Below, piece by piece: positions 9,426-21,200 of a stretch of 64,000 bases of DNA. Positions within the stretch are counted from its first letter, which is position 1, and each line of letters begins with the position of its first letter. The DNA comes from Ottelia alismoides. Its lineage: Eukaryota > Streptophyta > Magnoliopsida > Alismatales > Hydrocharitaceae. The notes under the pieces were generated by a model that saw only the letters and a list, made by a program, of their open reading frames with translations, did no database searches and had not been told where the DNA came from. A program made the position numbers and the translations under genes. The DNA lies in NCBI GenBank assembly GCA_037367405.1, contig JAZKJV010002947.1:744001-808000 (forward strand), in the 5' to 3' direction.

Positions 9426-10939
9426 ATTGATTTATAGTTCATCCTCTTTACCTGGGAGTTGGGGCTTGAAGTGGATTCGCCAGTCGTCACTCTAGGGATG
9501 GTAGGTGCCCGAGCTCGAGCAGCTTGGTCGTCGAAGTTACTGCATGGTAAAGGGTCGTTGTGGATCTCACCGGAGAGGATCTCTGTCATTGCTCAATTTC
9601 AAGCCAAATATCTGTCACAAATTAGAGGGGAAGAGCTCGAGGGACTCTCGTGCAAGGGCGGATGGGGATGACGATGGCCGAATACAGCGTATTTAAAGAG
9701 GGAATTTGGTGGTCCGAGATGGTGGAAGTGGTTTGTGTGGGAATTGTGGAGAGACACAGAGGGAGTTATGGATGTTATGGACTCCAGCAAGGATGGTGAA
9801 CGTCAGGTCTTGGACTTGGGCTCGTCGGGAACTGGAGATGATGGAAGATGTGGTTGGCAAAATAGAGGGCACGACTGATTTTGCGAAGTAGGGCGATGTG
9901 GGTGAGGGTTAGACAAAGGGGTCTTGTCCATTGGATCTTGCGATCCAACGACCAAGATTTGGGTACAAAGAAGCGATCCAGATCAGACCTGCGATTTAGA
10001 TCGGGTGGTGGAGAATAGCTGTGGAAAGGTACGGTGGAGATCAAAGCGTGTAGAGAAGATCGGGCGGTGATGGAGTGTGTCGCGTGGAGGAAGGAGGTGA
10101 AGGCGCTAGCGGGCGGCTCGGATGCAATCTGAGCTCTGATCTAGGGACTGCGATTGAAGCGAAAATGAATGGATGTGATGGAAGAACCTAGAGGCGATCC
10201 AGCAGCTGGAAAAGATGGGCTACGCGTTGTGTGGTTAGATGGGCTACGTGGCACAACCAGAAGGCGCTACGCGACCCAATCAAATTATTGCGAGGAAGAA
10301 AATGAAATAAGAGGGGGAAGATGGCTGACTTTAGAAAAACTCAAAACATGAAAGTTGTAGATCTCGATGAGATCTAAAATTTTCATGTTGACCAAAAATG
10401 GAAACGAGGTCAAATGAAGTGATAAAATACAAGGGTACAAATACAAATACATACAATATACAATGGGGGCCCAAAACCCAAGTTTTGCATATGAGATCCG
10501 ATTTTAATGAAACTGGTCTTGTTTTGAAGGTCTCTGAATGTATATTATTTTAAGAGGAAGTAGATCTAAATCGGATACTGTATGAGAGAGATATGTGCAT
10601 TTTAAGGATCCTAGTTTCAAACTTGAATTTTGGTTTTATTGGTCTATTTTACAAGTTAATATTTTTTTCATATTTTCTTTAATAAATGTTAATAATATAT
10701 ACACTATAGATTTTATTTTATTGGATTTGAAGTTAGTATAATATATATAAATAGGGTATTTAAGCTAATATACAGGTGAGTTAGTCTTCTTATTTAATGC
10801 AGATGTGAATGCTAAAATGCAGATATTATCTATGCATGCATGAATGTTAATTGTGCAATATAGGTGATGAAATGCATCTAATTTCTCATGAACAAAGCTC
10901 TTTTTTCAACTTTTAGAGTGATGAATCACATATTCATCA
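9426..10939 (-). mobile_element. Truncated LTR, second subfamily, between gag1 and gag2
   Basis: Its right end, TTCATCA at 10,939, borders the gag2 tail and matches the right ends at 21,200 and 30,628 with the preceding block (ACAATATACAATGGGGGCC-type sequence near 10,456; 20,695; 30,122). The left side, a GC-rich island at about 9,460-10,300, is fused to the gag1 start without a primer-binding site or normal leader, so the 3' part of this LTR is missing. The reverse strand has AGGTAAAG near 9,450, resembling a splice donor. Reading frames inside are not credible genes. Confidence 0.65.
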
Positions 10940-12244
10940 TGATGCTTCTCCTATGCCTCCAAGCTCTCCTCTGGTAGAGACTTGGTGGCGTCATCCTCAT
11001 GTTCCTGTGTTTGATCAAGTACGATTACGGTCCTTCTGTTCCTGAGGGACATATGATTAACATTATCGTACAAAAGGATCTCATGTTCAGATAGAGAATA
11101 CTCGAACTAATATACATGATCTCGTGGTCGATACTGACCTTGATTCAAGCTATTGGGGTTGGCCTGAACTTGGACGGGAATTGGGGTCTTTGGTGCCATC
11201 TACTTATCCTAGTGGCGTGAGACACGGTTCAGATATATTCTTATGTCATGGTAATCATTATGTATCTGTTGAACCCTATCAATCAAAGTTTGGATGTCCA
11301 AGGTGAGGGATTCCAAATCATTGGTGGGTGGGGTCTGCTGCTACTGACTAGAGGATGAGTGATTCTGTTGTCTATATTGGCCCTGTTGGCCTTGTCGTTA
11401 CCGTTGTGGGTGGGACTGTGAGGTGTAAGGTGATGGAGATCCCTGTTGGTCCGAGTGGAATGTGCGTTGTTGTTGAGGCTGGTATCCTTGTTCTTATTGG
11501 GACTGCATAAAGCGTGGTGTAGGGATGGAGCTAGTTTCCTAGTAAGCTAGGGAAGGATGGTGTGGCTGACCATTTCCTATCCCCGACTGTCTGCCGGTGA
11601 GGTCATGGCTGTACCACAGCCCGTTAATCTCAAACATCTGCAGAGGCTCCTCGTAGACTGGCTCCATTTGTCGGGGTGCGTGTTTCTCATGTTAAATCTT
11701 CTCCTGCTCCTCAACCCAGCTGCTTTGATGCCACTGTACCTACTCCTATACTAGGTCAAATCAATGTACATGTGCTGATGGTGCAGAAGGGGCAGGTAGT
11801 CGTATCTTGTCTACCTTCTCAGTCAATTCCTCAACTTGTTTCGGCAATCGTGAAAGCACCTCAAGGTCAGTGACCCTCTTGCGGATCTGTTCTACCATGG
11901 TGAGCTTATCAGTTACTATTCCCATGCTAGGGATTGGGTCATTTGTCAGATCTTCTACAGTCCTCCTAGGTGTCTCATTATATAGGCTTGAGAGAGACAC
12001 CTAATAGGCCCTGGTGGCCTGAGATATGCCTGTTTCTGCCATTTGCTCTAGGATTTTCCATACAACATCTTCGTTCTTATTCAGATAGCTACCTCCACAG
12101 GATGTACTCACTAACCCCAGCATTTCAGGGGTCATGCCACAGAACAAGGTCTGGACCAAGATCGCCTTGGTAATGCCATGGCAAGAGCATTTTTTATCAA
12201 ATCATTGAATCTATCCAAGGCTTCATGGAATGGCTAGTGGGGCC
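10940..12244 (-). pseudogene. gag2, C-terminal part
   Basis: This aligns with gag1 at 7,590-8,890: the segment ending in CCAAGCTCTCCTC corresponds to the gag1 tail, and the same CTCACTGACC/TTGCGGATCTG landmarks are kept. On the reverse strand the pieces SSLYNETPRRTVEDLTNDPIPSM and the Gln-rich linker are recognisable. It ends, like gag1, just after the LRSG region and is followed at once by an LTR. It is interrupted on its N-terminal side by the solo LTR at 12,245-16,006 and continues at 16,007-16,440. Frameshifts and stops make it a pseudogene. Confidence 0.8.
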
Positions 12245-13598
12245 TGTTGAACGGAGTTTTTCATGGGTCGAAAATACGTCTCACACAAGGCGGAGACGTA
12301 GTCGCTGTAGTGAGCTGCAAGAAATCTCAATTCAAACAACAATTAACCCCCAACAATGACCAAACAATGAAAAACGATGAAGAGTTAAAATTTATTATAA
12401 CTCTACAAAATATGTGTATAGTGCAAGTAGTGTAGAGTGTCGAACACAAGAAGCACGCAGGTAGATCAGGGTAAATGATGCTCAAATGAGTGTGATGATT
12501 TGTCGATATGTGTGTTATATTTGTGGGTTTTTAATTATATGTTTTTAATTTTATATATTTTTATTTTTAATTTTAATTTTCTGAATTTGAATTTTCTTTT
12601 TATATTTTATGTTTTTATATTTTCTTTTTCTTTTAATAAGGATATAAAACTATATAGGATATATGTGTACAAGAGAGATGAGCGAGATATAAAAATAGGT
12701 AAAAATATCCAAAATACAAGAAAAATGTTTTTATATTTTTCTATATTTTTTAATTTTTTTGATATTTTTTGTATTTTTTCTATTTTTTGGTATTTTGAAA
12801 GTCAAAAATACTTAAAATAGGGAAGAAAATAAATATCTGAAATTAAATTGGAGATGAAAAATATCAAACAAAGGAAAAATAATCCAAATTGATTTTAATA
12901 TATAAGTAATTATATAGAAAATTCAGGAATAGAAAGTATATTTTTAGGATTTTTTATATTTTTATAAAGGTTTTAGGGGTTTTATAATTTTTATGGAGAT
13001 TTCTTTTATATTTTTTTAGTGATTTTTGGCATGAAAGTAAAACACATAGAGAAAACAAAAAATATTTTTTTTGAAATTTTTTGAAGAGTTTTTATAATTT
13101 TTATGGATTTTATAATACAAACAGGGATGAAAATGTAAGTTTTTGATCTTTTATAAATAATAAACTGCTGCAAAAATGCAAATTAAAAATATGGTGTGAA
13201 AATATAATGCATTAGGAACACAATGATATTTTTTAGTATTTTGGAGATTTATAAATGCATGAATTAAATAAAAACAACAAAGAGAAACTACACTACAAAA
13301 AGGGCATTTTTATAAATATTAGAAACAGTGAGGGCCAAAGTGTAATTTCCACATAAAAAATAAATGTCTACAAAAAGTTGTTGGGCCCAATAGAAATTCA
13401 CAAAACCGCAAGGGCTTCCTTGTAAAAATGCCAAGGATCACGATGGTAACCACGTGCGCACCAGGCGGGGTCTAAAATGTAATTGCCCAAAATTCCAAGG
13501 GCTAACTTGCATAATGTCCCAAAATATATAACTGAAATAAGTAGTTTATGGACTTAAATGAAATAAACAAAGACCTGGGGCCTAGGCAGTAAAATTGC

Positions 13599-13626
13599 CA
13601 CCTCACGTGATGCGTCACGTGAGGTG
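13599..13626. promoter_or_regulatory. Inverted repeat with paired G-boxes (solo LTR)
   Basis: CACCTCACGTGA and TCACGTGAGGTG are perfect 12-bp arms around TGCG, matching the structure at 6,174-6,202. Confidence 0.6.
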
Positions 13627-14836
13627 ACGTGGCCTGGACTGAAGTCTAAATCTTCAATGTTCACGGGCCTTTGTATAAATATTACAAAAATATTAAACGA
13701 CAGATGAAAGATTTAATACTAATAAATAAATACAAAAATGGCTGGGCTAAAGTTGCAAAATACCTAGCCTAAGGCGTGGATCGAACGGCTAATGGATGTT
13801 CACTTAGGCCACGTGTTGCGATCACGCACGCCGATGACGCTTCAGCTTCGACAGGCAAGATTCGATCTGGCGAAGGCAATCAACGGTTGACGCTGACCAG
13901 GATCTGACGGTTGATGTGCATTATGGAGAGGGGCCTTCGATCCAACGACGGAGACTGCATGTTGAAGAACCGGGAAGAACTTCGCTGGAGCGAAGTTCTC
14001 CGGGCTCAACCTCCAACCTCCGTCGATCTTGAAGCTCTCAAAATGGTCGCAACGACTTCTGAAGGTGTCTTCTATGTTCTGGGTGATCAAAAGATGGGCG
14101 AAGACCACCGGAGGCGGCTAGGGAAGGTGGAGGAGCGGAGATGCTCCAGGTATCTCCAACGGAGGTCCAAATGCGCTCCAGGTGCTCGTTCTGTTCCAGA
14201 GACCTGCACAAAACTGGTTAAACCATCAACGGAAAATGCCTCGATAGTTGGCAGAGCGAACGGTGGTGGGGAAGGTGAAATGGAGTCTAGCTGGAGCTAG
14301 CTCCAGTGAGGGAGAACAAAGGTGCGCTATTGAGTGAAAACGAGAGGGAACAGTAGAGATGATCCTAAGACTACGGTGAGGCTAAAAAAATGCAATAAAA
14401 ATAAGGAGAAAAAGGTATCTCAATGGATCGAAAATCCATAGATAAGACCTCACGACCAATCTTGGCCGGAGATGGTGGAATCAACCCTTAGGCCTCACCG
14501 GACCACGCGCGAAGATGCTGGAGATTCCCCTATCACGAGAATCGATCCAGAGCACCAGGGCTGGCCAAGCTTGATCAAGAAAAGGGTTAGAAGAATCAAG
14601 GGAATCTCATATTTGGTTTTGAACGATATGCGTGACAGGGCACGGAGATCGAGGTGGTAGGAGCGATACAGTGATTCAAAGATCGAGAAAAACCCCAGGC
14701 ATGAATCCTCGATGCAAGGCGAACAAAAGTCAAAAAGTAAGTGATGCGAAAAGATGAAAGGAAACTCCTCCAAAAAATCGAGGAAAAAGGCAAAAACCAC
14801 AGTCTGACAGGAGCCAGACCTCGGTCAGAGAGAGGC

Positions 14837-14866
14837 TTCTGGTTGGTCCACATGGACCAACCAGAA
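14837..14866. promoter_or_regulatory. 30-bp palindrome with inverted CCAAC motifs
   Basis: TTCTGGTTGGTCCA and TGGACCAACCAGAA are perfect 14-bp arms around CA. It lies at the U3 side of the GC-rich island, equivalent to 4,911-4,932 in element A. Confidence 0.65.
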
Positions 14867-16006
14867 AATTCCTTGACAAAACATTTTGTTAATTAAAAAT
14901 AATAAATGATTTAATTAATTTTATATTATTAAATGAAAAATATTTATTATTTTCTAATGTATTTTATGGTGATTTTTATTTATTTTTTCGAGGTCTAAAA
15001 TTACAAGTTTACTTTCATGGGTCATATACAGGTATATTCATCTATATATTTTAGATTTTTGATTTTATTTTGCATATTAATTTTATAATTTTGGTTATTA
15101 TTTTATAAAATTTATAACTTAATTTTATATATTTGAATATATTTTTATTTTTTTCTTGATGTATTATGTACAATTAAATAAATAGATATGTTATTCATAT
15201 AGGTATAAGTATAGGCAATTCATCTGTCTTTTATATACATATTTTATTTTTGCATTTTCTTCTTGTTTTTATTTTTGTTTTAATATAAAAATAAATTATA
15301 AATAATATTTGAAAAATTACAAAAATATAATTTCAAAAATAATAAATAATAAATAAAATGAATATTTTAATCGGTACAAGTATACAAGAGGGGTCCAAAA
15401 CTCAACTTTCAAACTGTAACTCCGAAAAATATGAAACCATCTTCATTAAATAGCTTATTAAAATTTATATACAATTAAAGATGATTTTGATACATTTCGA
15501 GTTTTTATTTGAGAGATACAGGTCTGAGAAGTTGGGATTCTAAAAATTTATTCAGATCATATTTTATACACTGTATATTATTTTTGTATGAAATCAATTT
15601 TGTATTTTTCTATATTAAATTATCTACAATTTCATGTTCAAAGTTTATTTATTCGAATTATAAAAAGTGGAACTAAAAATAGGTCCCAAAAATGAATAAA
15701 GAATAAATTAAATAAAAGGGATTTTTATTGTATTTTGGCCCTTATCTCCCCTACTTTATTCCTTACCAACCTAGATATCGAGATGCCCAGGTCTCGAGGT
15801 TTCGGGTCATAAAATATTTTCAATATTTTATTATTTTTCTTTTCTTTCCTTTATTCTATAATTTTGGCTTTAAAAACCGCATTTTATGCACTATTTACAT
15901 AATAATGCATGATGATAAAATGCCTAAATTAAGTCTATTTACATGCATTTACTAAGATTTTTAATACCAAATGATAGAATAAAGATGATGAAATGGAGAT
16001 TCATCA

Positions 16007-16440
16007 GGACCCTGGAAAAAACTAGTGATCTTTGTCCTCGTTTAGTTAGTTCTACTGAGTGGGTAGAACTTCTTCAAAAATAAATCTTTAAATTGCATCC
16101 ATGTGGTACATCAAACCTCAAGATTCTTCAGCCAATGGGCAGCCTTATCTCCTAAGAAAAACTGGGTAGCCTTCAGCCTGATGTAATCTTGTCCAACCCT
16201 AGGATGACTGAGGTTGTTAAACACCAACTCAAAGTCAGGTACGAGCCAACTATGTATCTCATTTTCAGCTAGGTTGTAGGCATATACCATCAGTCTGTCT
16301 ATTCCACCCACCTCAATGACATGTCCCATCCTAGCCATAAGATCTGCATTCAGCTGCTTAGCTCTAGCTAAACGGGCAAGGATTTACTGCATGGGGTCAT
16401 CTCTGTGCTCCTCTTCATCAAGGTTTCCTTTAGGAGGCAT
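16007..16440 (-). pseudogene. gag2, N-terminal part
   Basis: It begins at ATG (complement of 16,438-16,440) with MPPKGNLDEEEHRDDPM, parallel to the gag1 start. The following NEIHSWLVPDFELVFNNLSHPRVGQDYIRLKAT segment is the gag1 text minus about 120 bp: HSWLVP is joined directly to the FDLV segment. In gag1 the missing stretch is bordered by two CTCAGG copies, so a deletion by short homology is likely. The core continues towards the LTR insertion point. Confidence 0.85.
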
Positions 16441-18128
16441 CTTGGTTTTGGTTTTATCTTCTTCACATGATACAACAATGTGGTCTATATAAGAAGAAGA
16501 TTTAGGAATGAAGATATTCTCACCGAGGCGAAGGTCTTCCTCGAAGAGATGAGAGGAGAGAGAAGGGATGGTTTGAGGCTAACCATCCCGAGAGTGAGAG
16601 ATCCTGAACTCAAGAGGGTCATGAGCTCGGGTTAGCCCAAGTTGCGCTTAGGCCGATGAAGACGTACTTCATGAGGGGTTCAATGAGAGATTCGCAAAAC
16701 TTGAGTAAATATCCCTCCAGTCAGTCATCTTTGATGGCAAAAAGAATCGGGAACACAAGTGTGTAAAGATAGGATTTGACTCCTACCTAAAGTAAGCAAT
16801 TGAATCACAAACCACGAGTTCACACTTAATATGGCAAACAACCCAAAGTCGAGTCCAATTAATCTGGTTGATTAAGTGTGATTTTCAAGCAAATGGCAAG
16901 GATTACGTGATGGCCTAAAGGGAAGTCGGCTCAATGCCGGATGCGTCTCCCCTGTACCTGTCGCCTAAGATACCAACACTCTTCCTCTCTTCGCTCTTAT
17001 CACCAGCTTACTCGGTTAATAACAATGAAGTTCAAGGACCCGTCCCTATCTACTTACCGAAGTAGGCGAAGGTTGACAAGGCTTGTCACTTCACCCGGGG
17101 GGGTTACTAAGCAACTTGTCATGTTGCACCACTGCTTCACCCCTATCTACTTTCCGAAGCAAGCAGAGGCTACTTGGTGTTGGCCAGTCGAATTTCGAGT
17201 AGTTCAGCATGTGATATTTGCTAGGAGCGGGGTACGTTGATATGGAAGGCGAGGATTTGGGCTCTATCTTAGGGTGTGAACACACACTCTGTACCCTTAC
17301 TCAACCTGAAATCAAGGTCGAGGTTATTCTCCCGCAAACAGAATTTTCAATTTTATGTTGATTTTTTTGGTCAATTTGTTTAGCACTCCTGATTTTAAGT
17401 TATATGATCACTTGATTAGTCCAATATACAAGGCACACTTATCGTCCATTTCCAATTTACTATAATCCTAAGTTGTAAAACCAATGGGGAGGGAGTTGAG
17501 AAAAGTCAATTCACGATAAAATGATGATGTATGCCAAGTTTAGAAGACTTACAATGATCCTCGTGCTCTACATGCGGGATGATAAATAGAATTGAATTTT
17601 TTTACACTAAATGAATGTAAGCGATGAAAAGTCCCTCCTAGACAAGCAGTTCTATTAGCGGGTGAAAAACAAATTTAAATTTGGCTAAGTTCTATGGTCT
17701 ACATGCATCTTTTAATGGTGAAGTGTGGTCCTAGATATTACGAGCACAAACAGACCTAAGAAAAGCTCTAAGAGCCATGAGTGTAGGCTCTATCCCACAT
17801 CAAGCAACCACACAACACAGAGAGTTTTTTTATTATTCAGTTTCACACGCGAGAACCCAAACGGGAACCGCTTTAAATGCAGACTTTTTACAAGTTCTCT
17901 CTCAGCCACTCAGTTCAATTCAATGCAGGTTCTTCAGCTCACCGATGAATCACCTTCGATGCCTCCTATTCCTCGCACAAAATAAACAATGGTCAGACAT
18001 AATGCCACATAATAAACAAATACTGAAAATAAATAAAGAGTTATTCACAAGAAAAAACGGGAATCAGACTACCCGAGGGTGGAAAACCTAAAATCTAGAT
18101 TTTCTAAAAATTAACTTAAACCGTGCCT
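16441..18128 (-). other. Untranslated leader of the gag2 unit
   Basis: About 1.7 kb between the gag2 start and the primer-binding site. No coding sequence was recognised; open frames here are short and unconvincing. A TATA-like CTATATAAG lies on the plus strand at 16,481-16,489, of unknown relevance. Long leaders are normal for Athila-like elements, and element B has one of similar length. Confidence 0.6.
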
Positions 18129-18141
18129 CCCGACAATGGCA
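18129..18141 (-). promoter_or_regulatory. Degenerate tRNA-Asp-type primer-binding site
   Basis: Read in reverse, TGCCATTGTCGGG directly follows the LTR end CAAATCA. Ten of twelve bases of the inner GCCGTTGCCGGG of the plant tRNA-Asp primer site match. The usual first TGGC is altered. Confidence 0.5.
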
Positions 18142-21100
18142 TGATTTGATGGATCACTGAATTTGATCTTTATAATTATTTCGAATTAAATGGGTTGTAG
18201 TTGGATAAATTCGGGTCGATAAAAAGCCACTTAATTAATATATCAATTAATAGCAAGCAGCATTTTTTTACTTGGGCAAGCCCAAGGTCAAACTCAGAGA
18301 GGCACCTTTTTCCTTAAATTAATTTTTAGTTGATCTAGATGCTAGGTTTTCAGAGAGGAATATCTTTGTATTTTTGAATGCAAGTGATAAATGAAAATGC
18401 AATTGTTGGCTAGTTCAAGTGCTAAAATATAAATTTCAATCAAATCACTTCCAAAAATCCTCAAACTTAGCCAAAAGATGAATAATGATGAAATTAAGAA
18501 ACTACATTTTTTGGAATTTTCTGACACTATGTGAATTAATTATTTAAATATGAATGCATGGTGATTTACGCAAAATTAATTTTAATAAACACCAAATTAA
18601 ATTATTTTCGGAGACTAAAATTATCCTAGATACTTCTGTGTGAGATGAATCCAGGAAAATTACTAGACCGTAAAAATAATTAATTTCTAACTTATTAGAA
18701 ATCAATTAAGAGAAAACACCAATCAATTTATTAAGACCTCTTCAAGCATGCAAATAAGATTATTTTTGGGCACAAAGTAGAATGAATTAACAAATAATTA
18801 CTATGAATTTTTGGGAATTGTTCGAGCAGCAAAACATTAAATATGAATGCTAGAATAAAAATGGGTAAAATATACAATATTCCACCAAATTAATTCTGTT
18901 AAATAAATCACAGCTCACAAAAATATAACCATTATTCACAATGATAGAGAATATGTTGTTCTACAATAAGCAATTTTTAGAATGAAGAAATAATGACAAA
19001 ATGAAGATGGAAATTAATATGCAGACACATGGGTCTATATGTGCAAATACAGAAATAAGAAATAAAATAAAAATGTAAATGACTAAGAAATTACCAATAC
19101 TGCGAGGGTAGTTGTGCAAATGTTTCGGGGGGTGTGCACTACGCGTGCCCTGTTGGAGCGGGGCCTACGTGCGATTGGCTTGAAGATAGAGGTCGTAGGT
19201 GCAATTCTTCACACCGCCCCACGTGAGCGCACGTGCAAAGGGAGGCTGCTTTGGCGATCAATTGCGATGACGGGTTAGTGAGGGCAGTCTGGAGCGAAGT
19301 CGTGGATGAGGTAGTCGACTACAGCTGGAAGATATGGTTTGGAGTGTTACTCCAGGTGACACATGCCCAGAGTTCGATGGCGCTTCTAGAGGGTCGGTTG
19401 TTGGATGGTGGAGATGCAGTCGTCGGTGGTGAAGCCCAAGGCAGTGGAGGCGTTAAGTTCGAAGGAGACGGGGGCTCCTCGCTATGGCGGTGGCTGCGAG
19501 CTCGAGGAGGCAGCAAGTGGTCGGCTAGAGGGTTGGACGTGAGCGACTGTTGGGGAGGTTCGAGTGAGGGTGCAACATCTCGGAGTTTGCGTAGGAGGCG
19601 CGACATGGTGCTGGTGTCGCTGGCGACTATTCTATTCAAGATTCGGCGGCATGCATCCTGCTGGCGGATGAAGGAGGTCTATTGCACCTCACGACTCTAG
19701 GGGTTGGTTGAGGGCAGTGCAGTGACATGATCTGGAGGTGACACTGCCGCAGGTGGCTACGAGCTTGAGCGCACCTGGTGGAGGCCTGGAGATGAACATT
19801 GGGTGAGGACGACGAGAGGAGCGGGTCGCTACTGGAGGGTGATTGGCGATGGTCGGCGAAGGATGTAGGTGGGGAGAGCTCGGTATCAGAATGAAAGAAG
19901 ACAAAAAGATGGAGAGAAGGCGTGAATGGGAGAGAAAGAAACATGGGAACTTCCCTAGTGAATAGGGGAAGTCATCGTAGTTGTTTTGGCCTAGTAAATT
20001 TTTGATGAATTGGTTCATGAAAGAAATTAAAAAAATAATAAAAATCATCATCGCATCAGTAATGTGTGATTGATCCGCGAAAATGCCTATGATTTTGAGA
20101 TTTGGTGAATGGATGGAGTTGGATTGAAGAGAGAGAAAATGAAATACAAATGGAGATGAAGACTTAAGATAGGGAGAAATGGAAGAGGAAGAAGAAGAAA
20201 AAAAGATTACCTGAGAAATTGGAGGGATGCGAGTGCTTGGGGATGGGGCTCAAAGAAGTGCTCAAGGTCGTTGCTCGAGTCACTGACAGAGTGACGATCT
20301 CAGGCAGCTTCGTGGAGGAACTGCAATGACGATTTTGTGTCGTGGAGAAGCGGGCGCGTGAAGGGAGTGGGGAAGGAGAGGGGGATGGTCACGTGCCAGG
20401 CATGTGATCGGGCAGAGAGAGAAGGGGGCCACGTTGCGTACTTGGGAGCGGCCACATGACGGCCCATTTTTTAAATTATTTAAAATAATTAAAAAGATAA
20501 TAATAATAATAAATAAATAAATTAATTAATTAATTAATTAAAATACCACATTTGTGTTTTGCGGATTTTTTGTCATTTTTAAATAAGAGAAAAATCAAAA
20601 TAAAGTTGGAGAAAATATGAAAGGAATATTTACAACTTAATCTAATAAATAAGAAAATAAAAAGATAAAAATAGAGGGTATTATGTTCAATATGTACAAT
20701 ATACAATAGGGGCCTAAAACCCAAGTTTCACATACGATCTTCGATTCTTATGAAAAAGTCTTGTTTTGAATGTCTTTGAATGTATATTATTTTAAAAGTG
20801 AGTAGACCTAAATCAGACACTGTAAGAGAGACATATGCACGTTTTAAGGTCCTTATTCTCAAACAAGGATTTGGGTTTTATTCGACAATTTATATGTTAG
20901 TATTTTTTTGATATTTTTTCTTTATTTGTATTAGTAATATATACACTATAGAATTGATTTAATTAGATTTGGAGTTACTATAAAATAAATACAAATATGA
21001 GATTTTGGCTACTATACATGTGAATATGTACAAGTGAATTGGGATTCTTATTTAATACAAATATGAATGCTAAAATGCAGGCATTATTTATACATGCATG

Positions 21101-21200
21101 AATGCTAATTATGCAATATAAGTGATGAAATACGTCCTAATTACTCGGGAACAAAACTTTATTTTCAAATTTCAAAGTATGAATCATAGATTCATCATCA
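18142..21200 (-). mobile_element. LTR of second subfamily (about 3.06 kb)
   Basis: The plus-strand start TGATTTGATGG lies beside a primer-binding site and the right end is TTCATCATCA. The LTR serves as 5' LTR of the gag2 unit to its left, yet a pol 3' end lies only about 50 bp to its right, where a 3' LTR belongs, so it is shared by two internal regions. An AT-rich part (18,142-19,090) is followed by a GC-rich island (19,100-20,470) and an AT-rich U3 with an ATTAATT run (20,500-20,540). Splice-donor-like AGGTAATC is on the reverse strand near 20,210. The larger frames at 19,233-20,051 are in GC-rich LTR and match no family I know. Confidence 0.7.

Larger units (their letters stand above)
12245..16006 (-). 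mobile_element. Solo LTR (Athila-like, 3.76 kb) inserted in gag2
   Basis: It starts TGTTGAACGG and ends GATTCATCA on the plus strand; read in reverse it opens TGATGAATCTCC like the LTR of element A. Flanks are GGGCC (12,240-12,244) and GGACC (16,007-16,011), a 5-bp target-site duplication with one mismatch. Removing the LTR rejoins the gag2 sequence (GGCTAGTGG...CCCTGGAAAAAACT, as in gag1 near 8,888-8,913). There is no internal region, so this is a solo LTR left by LTR-LTR recombination. It holds a purine box (15,741-15,759), a 30-bp palindrome (14,837-14,866), a G-box inverted repeat (13,599-13,626) and a GC-rich island at 13,760-14,870. The AT-rich remainder has no gene. Confidence 0.9.

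Noticed and set aside
9138..9437. A 99-codon forward frame
   Set aside because: It is antisense to the N-terminal part of gag1.
13911..14300. A 129-codon forward frame
   Set aside because: It is in the GC-rich island of the solo LTR and has no recognisable domain.
19233..20051. Frames of 155, 106, 102 and 120 codons
   Set aside because: They are inside the LTR at 18,142-21,200, occur on both strands and have low-complexity Ser/Pro/Arg content.
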